Below, piece after piece: positions 1-8,403 of a DNA stretch of 49,112 nucleotides. The stretch lies in the NCBI GenBank assembly GCA_964637235.1, contig CAZWVR010000004.1, positions 1 to 49,112 on the forward strand, read 5' to 3'. The translations under genes were made by a program, and so were the position numbers. Source of the DNA: CAZWVR01 sp964637235. GTDB taxonomy: Bacteria; Bacteroidota; Bacteroidia; Bacteroidales; S143-33. The notes beneath the pieces were generated by a model, which saw nothing but the letters and a program-made list of their open reading frames with translations, had not been told where the DNA came from and searched no databases. Position 1 is the stretch's first letter, and each line of letters begins with the position of its first letter.

Positions 1-495
1 TCCTGTACTAAAAAAACTAAAAGTAAACCTATTGAAAACAGGGACACGATGACTGTTTCTTTGAAATCTGATAGTACCACAAGAAATATTCAAACTTCAG
101 ATACAATAAAGAAGCATGCAAGCACTACTGAAGATGGAAAGGTTATTGTACTTACAACAGAGACTTTTAAAAAGAGAGTGTTTGATTATGAGCATAATAC
201 AGAATGGAATTATTTGGGGGATAAACCGGCTATTATAGATTTTTATGCAGATTGGTGCGGACCGTGTAAAAGAGTAGCTCCTATATTTGACGAATTGGCG
301 AAAGAATATGCAGGTAAGTTATATATTTATAGATTGAATGTGGATGAAAATAGAGAGGTAGCTTCTGTATTCGGCATAAGAAGTATTCCTTCAATTCTTT
401 TTATACCTATGAATGACAAGCCTCAGATGGCAGTGGGTGCATATCCCAAAGAATTTTATGTAAAAGCTATTCATGATATACTTAAAATTAAATAA
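1..495 (+). CDS. Thioredoxin-fold lipoprotein (5' end outside window)
   Basis: The reading frame is open from the first base, so the gene begins upstream; the ATG at 49 is probably internal. The first residues read Ser-Cys-Thr-Lys-Lys-Thr, which fits the end of a lipobox followed by a polar tether, so I infer a lipid-anchored protein. A thioredoxin domain follows, with the DWCGPCK active site at about 253-273 and the cis-proline segment IRSIP at about 379-393. The CGPC motif is intact, so thiol-disulfide exchange is expected, probably in the periplasm if the lipobox is real. It is followed by two more thioredoxin-fold genes on the same strand. The thioredoxin fold is certain; the lipoprotein reading rests on two codons. 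Confidence 0.85.
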   Translation, partial: SCTKKTKSKPIENRDTMTVSLKSDSTTRNIQTSDTIKKHASTTEDGKVIVLTTETFKKRVFDYEHNTEWNYLGDKPAIIDFYADWCGPCKRVAPIFDELAKEYAGKLYIYRLNVDENREVASVFGIRSIPSILFIPMNDKPQMAVGAYPKEFYVKAIHDILKIK

Positions 496-531
496 ATACT
501 GACAAAATTTCAGATTAAAGATTTTTGGTCT

Positions 532-539
532 TAAATTTG
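532..539 (+). promoter_or_regulatory. Possible -7 element before the second thioredoxin gene
   Basis: TAAATTTG matches the Bacteroidota -7 consensus TAnnTTTG and lies 14 bases before the ATG at 554. No clear -33 TTG stands at the right distance, so the call is weak. Confidence 0.3.
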
Positions 540-553
540 AAAACAAAATAAAA

Positions 554-988
554 ATGAAAATAGCATTAATAATTGTGGGTGTTCTTTTCTTGCTATTTGT
601 ACTTTATTTAGGGATTTCAATATATAAATTTCGTAAAAATTTAGCAACTTATGACCCAAAGAAAGATAGCGATAAACTGATAATTTTAAATGACAATACA
701 TTTTTTAGTAAAATAAAAACAGGCGTGGCTCTTGTGGATTTTTGGGCAGAATGGTGTCAACCATGTAAAATACAAGGACCGATAGTAAGTGAACTGGCAG
801 AGGAATTTCATAAAAAAGCTAAAATATGTAAATTGGACGTAGAGCATAACAAAAAGGTGGCTTATAAGCTTAATATTAGAAATATCCCGACAATAATAAT
901 TTTTAAAAATGGTAAGGAAGTTCAGAGATTTATAGGACTTAAACCTAAAAATGTTCTTAAAAAAGCTTTATTAAAGTACTTATCATAA
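554..988 (+). CDS. Membrane-anchored thioredoxin
   Basis: A 144-residue protein with one N-terminal hydrophobic segment (about residues 3-25, followed by a Lys/Arg-rich stretch) and a thioredoxin domain. The active site reads WAEWCQPCK, so the CxxC pair is intact although Gly-Pro is replaced by Gln-Pro. The cis-proline loop is IRNIPT. The hydrophobic segment suggests an anchored protein, but which side of the membrane the domain faces cannot be read safely. It lies between two other thioredoxin-fold genes, 11 bases before the next start. Activity as a thiol-disulfide oxidoreductase is inferred from the family; partners are unknown. Confidence 0.87.
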   Translation: MKIALIIVGVLFLLFVLYLGISIYKFRKNLATYDPKKDSDKLIILNDNTFFSKIKTGVALVDFWAEWCQPCKIQGPIVSELAEEFHKKAKICKLDVEHNKKVAYKLNIRNIPTIIIFKNGKEVQRFIGLKPKNVLKKALLKYLS

Positions 989-999
989 AAAGTGCTCAT

Positions 1000-1584
1000 A
1001 TGGAAATAAAAGAAGTTGTTTCATATAACGATTTACAGGAAAAATTGGCAAATAGTAAAAAATCTTATGTTTTAATATATAAATCTGGTTCAGCTCAAAG
1101 TGATTGTGCATATAATAATATTAAGAAGGTACCTGATGTTAAAGATGTTCAAATTTTAGGTGTTGATGTAAATTATGTGAGAGATGTTCATGCTCATTAT
1201 AATGTTAAAACAGCTCCTACCTTATTAGAATTTTCAGGGGATAAGATGTTAAAAGCTTTGAAAGGCTGCCATGATAGTGGATATTATAAAGCTATATTTG
1301 AAGATGCAGTATTTACTGTTCAGCAAGAGAAAGAAGGTAAGAAGCAAAAAAATGTAGTTATATATACAACTCCCAGTTGTCCATGGTGCAATAGGTTGAA
1401 GCAATATTTAAAGATGCATAAAATCCGTTATCGTGATATTGATGTTTCTAAGGATCCACGTATGGCACAAGAATTAGTAAAAAAGAGTGGACATACGGGA
1501 GTACCTCAGGCAGAAATTGATGGACAAATAGTTGTTGGCTTTGATAAGAAAAAAATAGACCGTCTTTTAGAAATAAAAGCTTAA
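1000..1584 (+). CDS. Thioredoxin-like/glutaredoxin fusion protein
   Basis: A 194-residue two-domain protein without signal peptide, hence probably cytoplasmic. Residues 1 to about 105 have a thioredoxin-like pattern with the cis-proline segment VKTAPT. The position of the CxxC motif reads AQSDC, so the first, nucleophilic cysteine is missing. Residues about 120-194 form a glutaredoxin/NrdH-like domain with the motif CPWC (about 1378-1389) and the TGVPQ cis-proline loop. The likely picture is a non-catalytic thioredoxin module fused to an active glutaredoxin. It sits in a same-strand row with two thioredoxins upstream and groES 26 bases downstream. The substrate is not known. Confidence 0.85.
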   Translation: MEIKEVVSYNDLQEKLANSKKSYVLIYKSGSAQSDCAYNNIKKVPDVKDVQILGVDVNYVRDVHAHYNVKTAPTLLEFSGDKMLKALKGCHDSGYYKAIFEDAVFTVQQEKEGKKQKNVVIYTTPSCPWCNRLKQYLKMHKIRYRDIDVSKDPRMAQELVKKSGHTGVPQAEIDGQIVVGFDKKKIDRLLEIKA

Positions 1585-1610
1585 TTGTTAAACCATAAAA
1601 ATTATAAGCA

Positions 1611-1895
1611 ATGAAAGAATTACAACCTATCAACCAAAATGTAGTAATTGAACCGGAAGAGGAAAAGGAATACAAAACTCCAAGTGGGTTGTACATTCCA
1701 GAAACAGCCAAAGAAAAAAAAGCTGTGGGTACTGTAATTGCATTGAGTAATATAGAAAATCCAGAGATTGCTGTGGGAGATAAGGTTATTTATAAATCTT
1801 ATTCTGGGAATGAAGTTGAACTTGATGACAAAAAGTATTTAATTGTTCAATATTCTGACATTTTGGCAAAAATTGTTGAAACTGAAGAGATTTAA
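1611..1895 (+). CDS. groES: Co-chaperonin GroES (Cpn10), stand-alone copy
   Basis: The 94-residue product has the full usual length of GroES. It shows the N-terminal strand with VVIEPEE, a mobile-loop region (KTPSGLYIPETAKEK), the central VGDKVIYKSYSGNEVELDD segment and the C-terminal YLIVQYSDILAKI. GroES forms a heptameric lid on GroEL in the cytoplasm. No groEL follows: the gene is closed by a strong terminator and the next gene is on the other strand. It is therefore either the single groES displaced from groEL or an extra paralogue within a thiol-redox cluster. The start is the ATG after an A/T-rich spacer. Confidence 0.88.
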   Translation: MKELQPINQNVVIEPEEEKEYKTPSGLYIPETAKEKKAVGTVIALSNIENPEIAVGDKVIYKSYSGNEVELDDKKYLIVQYSDILAKIVETEEI

Positions 1896-1922
1896 CAATA
1901 GGTTTTATTTTAAATTAGTGCA

Positions 1923-1970
1923 GCTCTCTGAAATACCTAAAAATAAGGTAGGTCAGAGAGCTTTTTTTTT
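1923..1970 (+). terminator. Rho-independent terminator after groES
   Basis: A 9-bp stem pairs GCTCTCTGA (1923-1931) with TCAGAGAGC (1953-1961). A second stem inside the loop pairs TACCT (1934-1938) with AGGTA (1946-1950). A run of nine T follows at 1962-1970. It ends the thioredoxin-groES transcript and lies tail to tail with the minus-strand oxidoreductase gene. Confidence 0.93.
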
Positions 1971-3456
1971 AATTAGGAGACCATTCATAGGTTTTTATCA
2001 GATGGGGAAATGCATAAGTTTTGTATAAAGATTTATTTTTCATAACTCGTAAACAATCCTGAATACCTTCTGTGATACTGGGGTGGGGGTGTATTGTTCT
2101 TAAAATTTGGTCTATACTATTCTTTTGATTTATCATATGGGCTATTGAAACGATAAAAGCAGAGGCTTGTGGTCCTGCTGCCCGCATACCTAAAATACGT
2201 TCCTCACCGTCATTACTGGCTAAAATTTTAATAAAACCGTTTGTATTTCTCATAGCTATTGCCCTATTTATTAGCTTATTAGAATAGAATACCATTTTGT
2301 ATGGAATTTTTCGTTCTCTTAATTGTTTTTCGTTTAAACCCACAGCTGCTAATTCTGGTTTAAAAAACATCAGTGTAGGTAAGTTATAAATACTAAACGG
2401 ATAAGATATTTGATCGTAAATTGCTCTAATTACGAAGCGACCTTGTTGTTCTCCGATACTGTATAATTGAGAGGTTCCAGTGACGTCTCCTGCTGCGTAG
2501 ATGTTTTTATAGCCATATTGGGATTTAACCATAAATTTGTCGTTTATAGGGAGATATCCGCGTTTATCTGGGTAAATACCTACTTTTTCCAGATTTAGGT
2601 TGTCGGTATTAGGTACCCTACCGATGGAAATAAGAGCTGCGTCTGTTTCGATTACTTGGCTGTGTCCATCTTTGTAGTCAAGAATTACTTCGAGATTATT
2701 TTCAGAAGTTTTTTGTAGATGTCTTAGATTTGCGGTATAATGGATAATTACTCCATTGTTTTCCAGATTTTTAGCTACGAAATCGCTAACGTCGTCATCT
2801 TCGAAGGGAATAACTCTATGTTGTCTATCAAGTAGATGTACTTCTGTTTGTTTAAAATTTGAGAATATTGTAGCGTATTCTGTGCCAATGATACCTGAGC
2901 CTATGATTATAAGTTTTTCCGGGAATTTTTCTAATCGTAAGATATCGTCAGAAGTGATAATGTGTTTTCTATCTATTTCGATTCCGGGATATTCTCTGGG
3001 TCGTGAGCCAGTAGCAATTATGATGTATTCTGCTTTAATAATTTCTTTTGCGCCTGTTTTATTTGTTATTTCCAAAGTATGATTATCTATAAATTTAGCA
3101 GTACCGTTTTTAAAGGTAATACTTTTATCAGGGAATTTTCCGGGTGAGAAGCTTTCTATTTGAGATTTTATTTGAAAAATTTTTTCTTTTGCTGCTGTTC
3201 TGACAGTTTTAATGACTTCTTTAAAATCGAGAGATATATTTGAGGTTCGATATCCTCTGTCTGTTCTTGTTGCTATTGAGTAATCTATGGAAAGATGCCA
3301 TAGAGTTTTTGATACTAATGCGCCGAATATTCCGCCCATTCCGCCGGCTGTATTTTTTTCGATAAGGCAAATATGTTTATTGAAGTCCATTGCCCTCATT
3401 GCTGCTGCAAATCCAGCAGCTCCTGCTCCAATTATTGCGATATCGTATTTTTTCAT
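1969..3456 (-). CDS. FAD/NAD(P)-dependent oxidoreductase lacking the redox disulfide
   Basis: A 495-residue member of the pyridine nucleotide-disulfide oxidoreductase class I fold. It has the N-terminal FAD-binding GAGAAG motif (residues 10-15), the NAD(P)-binding GSGIIGTEYA motif, the second FAD motif IYAAGDVTG and the C-terminal HPHPSITE (His-Glu dyad region). The segment that in dihydrolipoyl dehydrogenase holds CxxxxC reads GGIFGALVSK (residues 41-50), with Gly41 and Ala46 in place of the cysteines. It resembles the soluble transhydrogenase (SthA) group in lacking a working disulfide, but the reaction is not settled. The start is the ATG at 3456; a TTG 18 bases further upstream would overlap the preceding gene. 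Confidence 0.85.
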   Translation of the reverse strand: MKKYDIAIIGAGAAGFAAAMRAMDFNKHICLIEKNTAGGMGGIFGALVSKTLWHLSIDYSIATRTDRGYRTSNISLDFKEVIKTVRTAAKEKIFQIKSQIESFSPGKFPDKSITFKNGTAKFIDNHTLEITNKTGAKEIIKAEYIIIATGSRPREYPGIEIDRKHIITSDDILRLEKFPEKLIIIGSGIIGTEYATIFSNFKQTEVHLLDRQHRVIPFEDDDVSDFVAKNLENNGVIIHYTANLRHLQKTSENNLEVILDYKDGHSQVIETDAALISIGRVPNTDNLNLEKVGIYPDKRGYLPINDKFMVKSQYGYKNIYAAGDVTGTSQLYSIGEQQGRFVIRAIYDQISYPFSIYNLPTLMFFKPELAAVGLNEKQLRERKIPYKMVFYSNKLINRAIAMRNTNGFIKILASNDGEERILGMRAAGPQASAFIVSIAHMINQKNSIDQILRTIHPHPSITEGIQDCLRVMKNKSLYKTYAFPHLIKTYEWSPN

Positions 3457-3466
3457 AGTTTTATAT

Positions 3467-5716
3467 TTATTCAAAATTTTTAGTGCGTTTTAGAACACCT
3501 TTTTTCCACTTTTCTTTTTTTATTTTTTTACCATTTTTATCATAGAAAATCCATTTACCGTGTTTTTTACCTTTTTTATAATGTCCTTTTATTTTTAGGG
3601 CTCCTGTTTTGTAGTAAAATTCGGCGTCTCCGTCTAATATTCCATTTTTATAGTTTAGTAAAGCTTTTTGTGCTCCATTGGTGTGGTATTCTTTGTAGAT
3701 TCCATTGGGTAAGTCATTGGAGAATGCGACTTCTGCTCTAAGTATATTTTCGTTGTTATCATAGTAGAAATATGCGACTCCTTGGATTTTATCGTCCACA
3801 TACGGGATTATGCTTTTCAGTTTTCCATCTGGATAGTAAGTTCGCCATTGTCCTTGCATTTTTCCATCTTGGATTTTTCCTTCTATTTTCAGTTTAGTTT
3901 GGGTTTCTGGATCGTAATATTCTTTATATTCGCCGTCTTCTTCTTTTGCAGCTGCACTTATTTGTATTTTGTATCCCATCGTATCAATGAAATCTGTAAG
4001 TAGGTTTTCTTCGCTTTCTTGTATCATAATTTGTGCGAGTTCGTCTGTTGGTGCCTCTGGGTCGTATTCTGTCATAAGAAGTGATTTAAATCCTTTGTTA
4101 TCGGTGATAAATTGCAGTCCTATGTATGAAAAACTTGTTATTAAATCTTTATTGTTATTGAGGTCTTTTCTATCTTTTGGATCTGTATATAGGTAAAGAG
4201 TTGGATACATTTTAGGCATTTGTATGAATATTGCGATAGTGTTTTTGGCATAAAAATCGTCAATGAAAGAAGCAAATTTTTCGTTATTTTCAATAGTTTG
4301 TCCTTTTAGATAGTCGTCAATAATTTGTTCTAAAAGTTCCAATGAATTAGTAAAAACTATATAGTTATCAATAGCAGTGTAGTAAGGTTTTTCAATTTTT
4401 TCAAAAAGTTTTCCGAAGAAGAATTTAAAGAATTTTTTATAATGTAGGTAATTGATAGTGAAGTTTCTATAATTGAATTTTTTAAAGGAGAATGGAGAGA
4501 TTTTTCGTATTTGGTTTGTGATATTTTGCAAACCAGCTAATGCAAGGCTGGTGTCAGTAGCTTTTATTACCAGGGCGATATCTTGCATTCTGGATTGTTT
4601 GGAGAGTGGGCGTATTTTATAGATTGTTATTTCGTTATCTATCCAGCCGAATAGATCTTTTTCAATGTCTATTTTGAAAGTATTTTTTAGGATTTTCAGT
4701 CCTTTTTGCATTTCTGCGGCGAATTGAGGGTCTGTTTTTTCGTATTGGGATAACAGGTTGTGATAGAATTCGGAGAAGTCGGAGAAGCCAATACTAATAA
4801 AAGCCGCAGTTTTATTTGTCATAATTTTATAGGAGTTCAGTCTGCCGGGTTTAAGCGATATAAGTGCTTGTGCATATGAGCCAAGAGTATCTATTGTTGT
4901 ATATCCTTCTAAAATAAATCTATCTTGGATTACATCAAAGTCAAGGTTGGAATATTTTAGTGTTTTAGAGAGCATTTCTATTGTAGGATCTTTTTCTGTC
5001 AGATATATATTTGCGAAATCGTCTAATATTTTGTAGTTTATGTATATTTTAGCGATTTTTTCTGTTGTATTATTTTTTATAATTTCTTGAAAATCTTTAT
5101 CGTATAGCCAGTGATTATCGTCTTTTTCTTTTATTGCTAATGCGATAATGTCTTTGGTATAACTGGCAGCTAATACATTGTTTATCACGGCTATATATAA
5201 GATATCTTTTGGGTTTTCCTCGTCAATAAGTTCTAAAATTGTATATTTGTTATTGTTTATGATAAGTTGTGATTTTTTAAGTTTGTATCCTTCAATAAAA
5301 TTTAGCATTGAGTTAAAATCATTAATAATTTGAGAGGCGGAGGATAAGTTCATAAGATAAAGAAAATCCCAATTAGTTTTATCTACTACGGCAGCCATTA
5401 TAATTTCTTGATTTTCAAATAGATATTTTGCTATTTTATTAGAATCTAAAAACATATCCACATAGTTAATATCTTCGTCCCATTCTTTAAAATACTTTGT
5501 TTTTATCAGTTTTTGCCATAGTGGCGTATTACTAAGTTTTGTCCAAGCTTCTGATATATCGTTAGTTTGCAGGATAAAGAAACTTTCTTTTGGTACGAGG
5601 TTGAAGGTTGATATTTGAGGGGTCTTTTTAATTTTTGTAATGTAAATATAATATCCCCCAATACCCAAGGCTAATAGTAGAATAAGCCAAATTAAGAATT
5701 TAAATATTTTTTTCAT
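3467..5716 (-). CDS. Membrane-anchored protein with C-terminal MORN-type repeats
   Basis: A 749-residue protein with one N-terminal transmembrane segment (about residues 4-27). A long central region of about 570 residues has no clear motif; it is only loosely reminiscent of DUF3352-type proteins. The last 150 residues carry about five repeats of the form G-x-W/Y-x-x-Y-x-x-(D/N)-G-x-x-K, the MORN-variant repeats of YwqK-like proteins (for example QGQWRTYYPDGKLKSI, KHGKWIFYDKNGKKIK). The anchor suggests that the bulk lies in the periplasm. It starts one base after the porQ stop and ends 10 bases before the oxidoreductase start, so the three genes probably form one minus-strand transcript. A role with T9SS is possible from position only. 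Confidence 0.75.
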   Translation of the reverse strand: MKKIFKFLIWLILLLALGIGGYYIYITKIKKTPQISTFNLVPKESFFILQTNDISEAWTKLSNTPLWQKLIKTKYFKEWDEDINYVDMFLDSNKIAKYLFENQEIIMAAVVDKTNWDFLYLMNLSSASQIINDFNSMLNFIEGYKLKKSQLIINNNKYTILELIDEENPKDILYIAVINNVLAASYTKDIIALAIKEKDDNHWLYDKDFQEIIKNNTTEKIAKIYINYKILDDFANIYLTEKDPTIEMLSKTLKYSNLDFDVIQDRFILEGYTTIDTLGSYAQALISLKPGRLNSYKIMTNKTAAFISIGFSDFSEFYHNLLSQYEKTDPQFAAEMQKGLKILKNTFKIDIEKDLFGWIDNEITIYKIRPLSKQSRMQDIALVIKATDTSLALAGLQNITNQIRKISPFSFKKFNYRNFTINYLHYKKFFKFFFGKLFEKIEKPYYTAIDNYIVFTNSLELLEQIIDDYLKGQTIENNEKFASFIDDFYAKNTIAIFIQMPKMYPTLYLYTDPKDRKDLNNNKDLITSFSYIGLQFITDNKGFKSLLMTEYDPEAPTDELAQIMIQESEENLLTDFIDTMGYKIQISAAAKEEDGEYKEYYDPETQTKLKIEGKIQDGKMQGQWRTYYPDGKLKSIIPYVDDKIQGVAYFYYDNNENILRAEVAFSNDLPNGIYKEYHTNGAQKALLNYKNGILDGDAEFYYKTGALKIKGHYKKGKKHGKWIFYDKNGKKIKKEKWKKGVLKRTKNFE

Positions 5717-5717
5717 T

Positions 5718-6731
5718 TTATTTGTTTTTTCTGGTTAGTATTTGTGAGATATTAAAGGTTAATGAAAAGTTGTTCATATTAGCTGCAACGTAATATTTTG
5801 AAAATGAATAGTTTATGCTAATATTATAGAGTTTTATGCCTAAACCAAAATTAAAGCCCGGGGAACCTAAAAGTCCTTGAATATGCATTTCTTGGTGTCG
5901 TTTGTAGTTGAAACCTATATCTGCGTAGAAGAATTTGCTTGGGATAATTTCTACGCCAAATATTAGATGACGGAGAAGGTTTTCTCCGTAGTCCCAGATT
6001 TTCGCTCTGTTGTATGTTTGGTACAAGAGGTTAAATTTATTTAAGTAATGTGCTGTTAAAGAGAATCGAAATGGAGCGTGTTTTAGTTTTTGTGAGAATC
6101 CAAGAGCAATATCAAAAGGTAGTTGTTCTTTATTTTGGGGTACATAAGTTTTTATTTGGGTGCCAATATTTTTCAGCACTATTCCAATTCCTGTTAGATA
6201 ATCTTTTGAATGGTAAAATAAGCCTAAGTCTGCTGCAATGCCAGTGGATATGTATTTGTAAAGATGTGAGTATATTGGTTTGACATTTACGCCAAAAACG
6301 ACTTGGGTGTCTATTGATATTGCCCATATTATATTTAGAGCTAATTCATTTGCTGTAAATTTGCCTGTTATATTTCCTTGTTCGTCCGCTTGTGTAAAAG
6401 TGCCGTAATTGATGTATTTTATTCCAGTTGCAAATGTTCCGAATTTTTTAGCATCTATGGCATAAGATAAATATCCGGTTTTTATTCCAGCAACAAATGA
6501 GCTGTAATTCAGGTAGATATAATTATTTAAAGAGCTATCTATAAGTGCGGGATTATTTTCTGCCAGAGATAGATCTTTATCGTAAATAGATACATTCATA
6601 CCTCCCAAAGCCGCTATTCTGGGGGAATTTGGATAGTCTAAAAAAGCAAATATTGTCTGTCCTCCATATTGCGCATATAATGTCTTGATAAATAGTATGA
6701 AAATGAGTAATAAACTTTTTTGTTTAGCCAT
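5718..6731 (-). CDS. porQ: Type IX secretion system protein PorQ
   Basis: A 337-residue protein with a signal peptide ending in LYAQ and the family opening GGQTIFAFLDYPNSPRIAALGG, typical of PorQ and related to the PorV barrel family. The rest consists of alternating strands ending in an aromatic-rich strand, as expected for an outer-membrane beta-barrel. In characterised T9SS, PorQ works with PorU, PorV and PorZ in the attachment complex that anchors cargo at the cell surface. A likely cargo, with a T9SS sorting domain, is encoded at 18160-24246. A well-formed promoter lies just upstream, and the MORN-repeat gene follows after one base. Confidence 0.88.
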   Translation of the reverse strand: MAKQKSLLLIFILFIKTLYAQYGGQTIFAFLDYPNSPRIAALGGMNVSIYDKDLSLAENNPALIDSSLNNYIYLNYSSFVAGIKTGYLSYAIDAKKFGTFATGIKYINYGTFTQADEQGNITGKFTANELALNIIWAISIDTQVVFGVNVKPIYSHLYKYISTGIAADLGLFYHSKDYLTGIGIVLKNIGTQIKTYVPQNKEQLPFDIALGFSQKLKHAPFRFSLTAHYLNKFNLLYQTYNRAKIWDYGENLLRHLIFGVEIIPSKFFYADIGFNYKRHQEMHIQGLLGSPGFNFGLGIKLYNISINYSFSKYYVAANMNNFSLTFNISQILTRKNK

Positions 6732-6761
6732 TTTTTAATTTATCAATAAAAAACTTTTTTT

Positions 6762-6792
6762 CAAACATAAAAATCTATTTTATTTTTTCAAA
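6762..6792 (-). promoter_or_regulatory. Promoter of porQ
   Basis: On the minus strand TTTG (6792-6789) is followed after 19 bases by TATGTTTG (6769-6762), matching the Bacteroidota -33/-7 pattern. It lies about 30 bases upstream of the porQ ATG. Confidence 0.65.
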
Positions 6793-6800
6793 GAGAAACC

Positions 6801-6846
6801 GCATTAAAAAATCATTTGTTTTAAGCTTAATGCTATTTTGCATTAA
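6801..6846. repeat. Inverted and direct GCATTAA repeats in the porQ/LRR divergent gap
   Basis: GCATTAA occurs at 6801-6807 and 6840-6846, with its inverse TTAATGC at 6827-6833. The three could form alternative hairpins or be a regulator site. Apart from these repeats and the two promoters, the gap 6732-7027 is very A/T-rich and shows no gene. Confidence 0.35.
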
Positions 6847-7002
6847 AAAAAAATTGTATTTTCTTTGGAATTTGGAATTTTATTACATAGAATTTACAAC
6901 AAGTTGTAGTTTTTTATAAAATTTTTTGTTCTTAAATAAAAATTTAAAAGTGCAAAATAGTGTTTTTGGTCAAAAAGTAAACTATATTTTACAAATAATT
7001 AT

Positions 7003-7010
7003 TATTTTTG
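7003..7010 (+). promoter_or_regulatory. Possible -7 element before the LRR lipoprotein gene
   Basis: TATTTTTG fits TAnnTTTG and lies 17 bases before the ATG at 7028. No convincing -33 TTG is at the right spacing. Confidence 0.35.
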
Positions 7011-7027
7011 TATAAAAGTCTAACAAA

Positions 7028-8362
7028 ATGCGATATTCTATTTTTTTTGTAATTTTAAGTTTTCTGTTTATTTCTTGTGGATTTAATTTAAATGAATCAG
7101 AAAAAGATTTTGATGCAAAGCCAAATATTGTTCAACAGTCAGAAAATACAGCTTCTATTTTAGATATTTTGTCAAAAATAGATAGGAATTATGTTCCTAC
7201 TGAGGTATCTCAATATTTTAATGCAAGTAAAGAGGTTTCTTTAATTGAAAAGAATGATTATACAGAATTTTTGACTCAGAATAGCAAGGTTTCCGTAGCT
7301 ATTTATAAGCCAGATAGTCAGAATGAATTGCTTATTTTTTATGGCTATGAGAAAAAAAACGATAAATATGTTAATTACTTTTATTTTTTGCGGAATATGG
7401 AATATTATTGGTCAAATGTGACGCAATTAGTTATTACTGATGAGTTATTGCAGAAAATTAGTAATCAGTTGGGTAAAAATTTGCAATATCATAAAGACGA
7501 TGTAAAAGAATTTTATGCCTATTATTCAGCACCGTCAGATTTTTATTTGAAATTCATTATTAAAGGTAAATCTTTTTGGCTGTATAAATGTAAAGATAAG
7601 ACCGAAGTACTATTTTTAAAGGTCAAATGGCAAGAGGGGAGATTTGTTGATGGCAAAGTACATAAGCCTAATGTAATAATAGATACATTGAATAACAGTG
7701 AACTACCTCCTCCTATATCAGATGCGAGTTTAGATAAGCAAAAGCGCTACACTGATTTAACAGAAGCACTCAGATATCCTCAGAACGTTTATATTTTAGA
7801 TTTAACAGGTTTGGGTATAGATTCTGTACCATCTGAAATAAAAAATTTAAAAAAGCTTCAAATTCTAATTCTGAACGATAATTTTTTAGAAACTTTACCT
7901 AAGGAAATTTGTGAACTACCTAATTTACAAATAATACGAGCTTCTGACAATAATATTCACTATTTGCCATCAGAATTTGGAAAATTAAAGAACTTGGAGG
8001 AATTAACTTTAAATGATAATCATTTGGAATATTTGCCTGTTTCTATATCAAAACTTAAAAAGTTGAAAATCCTTAATTTAGGAAATAATAATTTAAAGAG
8101 CTTAGTTATAGATTTTTCACAAATGCCTAATTTAACTATTTTGGATTTGAGTAATAACAAATTTGTAGATTTACCTACATCTTTAATGAAGCTCAAAAAT
8201 TTGCAATCGTTGGATATTTCCGGTAATCCTATTAAAGCTTTGCCGCATTTTATTTTTCAGATGAAAACTCTTTCATACATAAATCTTAAAAATACACAGG
8301 TGCCTCAGCAACAGATTGAAGAGTTAGAAAATACTTTCCCTGATGCTATGATTGTTTATTAG
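7028..8362 (+). CDS. Leucine-rich-repeat lipoprotein
   Basis: A 444-residue protein. The N-terminus has a short signal sequence ending in FLFISCG, a good lipobox with the lipid-bearing cysteine at about residue 17. Residues about 25-220 form an unrecognised domain. Residues about 255-430 are typical leucine-rich repeats of about 23 residues (LxxLxxLxLxxNxLxxLPxxI), seven or so in number. LRR arrays bind proteins or ligands, so this is probably an envelope-attached binding protein; its partner is not known. The helicase gene follows on the same strand after 41 bases, so the two may be co-transcribed. Confidence 0.85.
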   Translation: MRYSIFFVILSFLFISCGFNLNESEKDFDAKPNIVQQSENTASILDILSKIDRNYVPTEVSQYFNASKEVSLIEKNDYTEFLTQNSKVSVAIYKPDSQNELLIFYGYEKKNDKYVNYFYFLRNMEYYWSNVTQLVITDELLQKISNQLGKNLQYHKDDVKEFYAYYSAPSDFYLKFIIKGKSFWLYKCKDKTEVLFLKVKWQEGRFVDGKVHKPNVIIDTLNNSELPPPISDASLDKQKRYTDLTEALRYPQNVYILDLTGLGIDSVPSEIKNLKKLQILILNDNFLETLPKEICELPNLQIIRASDNNIHYLPSEFGKLKNLEELTLNDNHLEYLPVSISKLKKLKILNLGNNNLKSLVIDFSQMPNLTILDLSNNKFVDLPTSLMKLKNLQSLDISGNPIKALPHFIFQMKTLSYINLKNTQVPQQQIEELENTFPDAMIVY

Positions 8363-8403
8363 TTTGTGGTATTAAATTTGATTAAATAATAAAAAAGATA
8401 ATT

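Noticed and set aside
3457..3474. Start of the FAD oxidoreductase at 3474
   Set aside because: The codon there is TTG and it overlaps the preceding gene; the ATG at 3456 begins directly with the FAD-binding strand.
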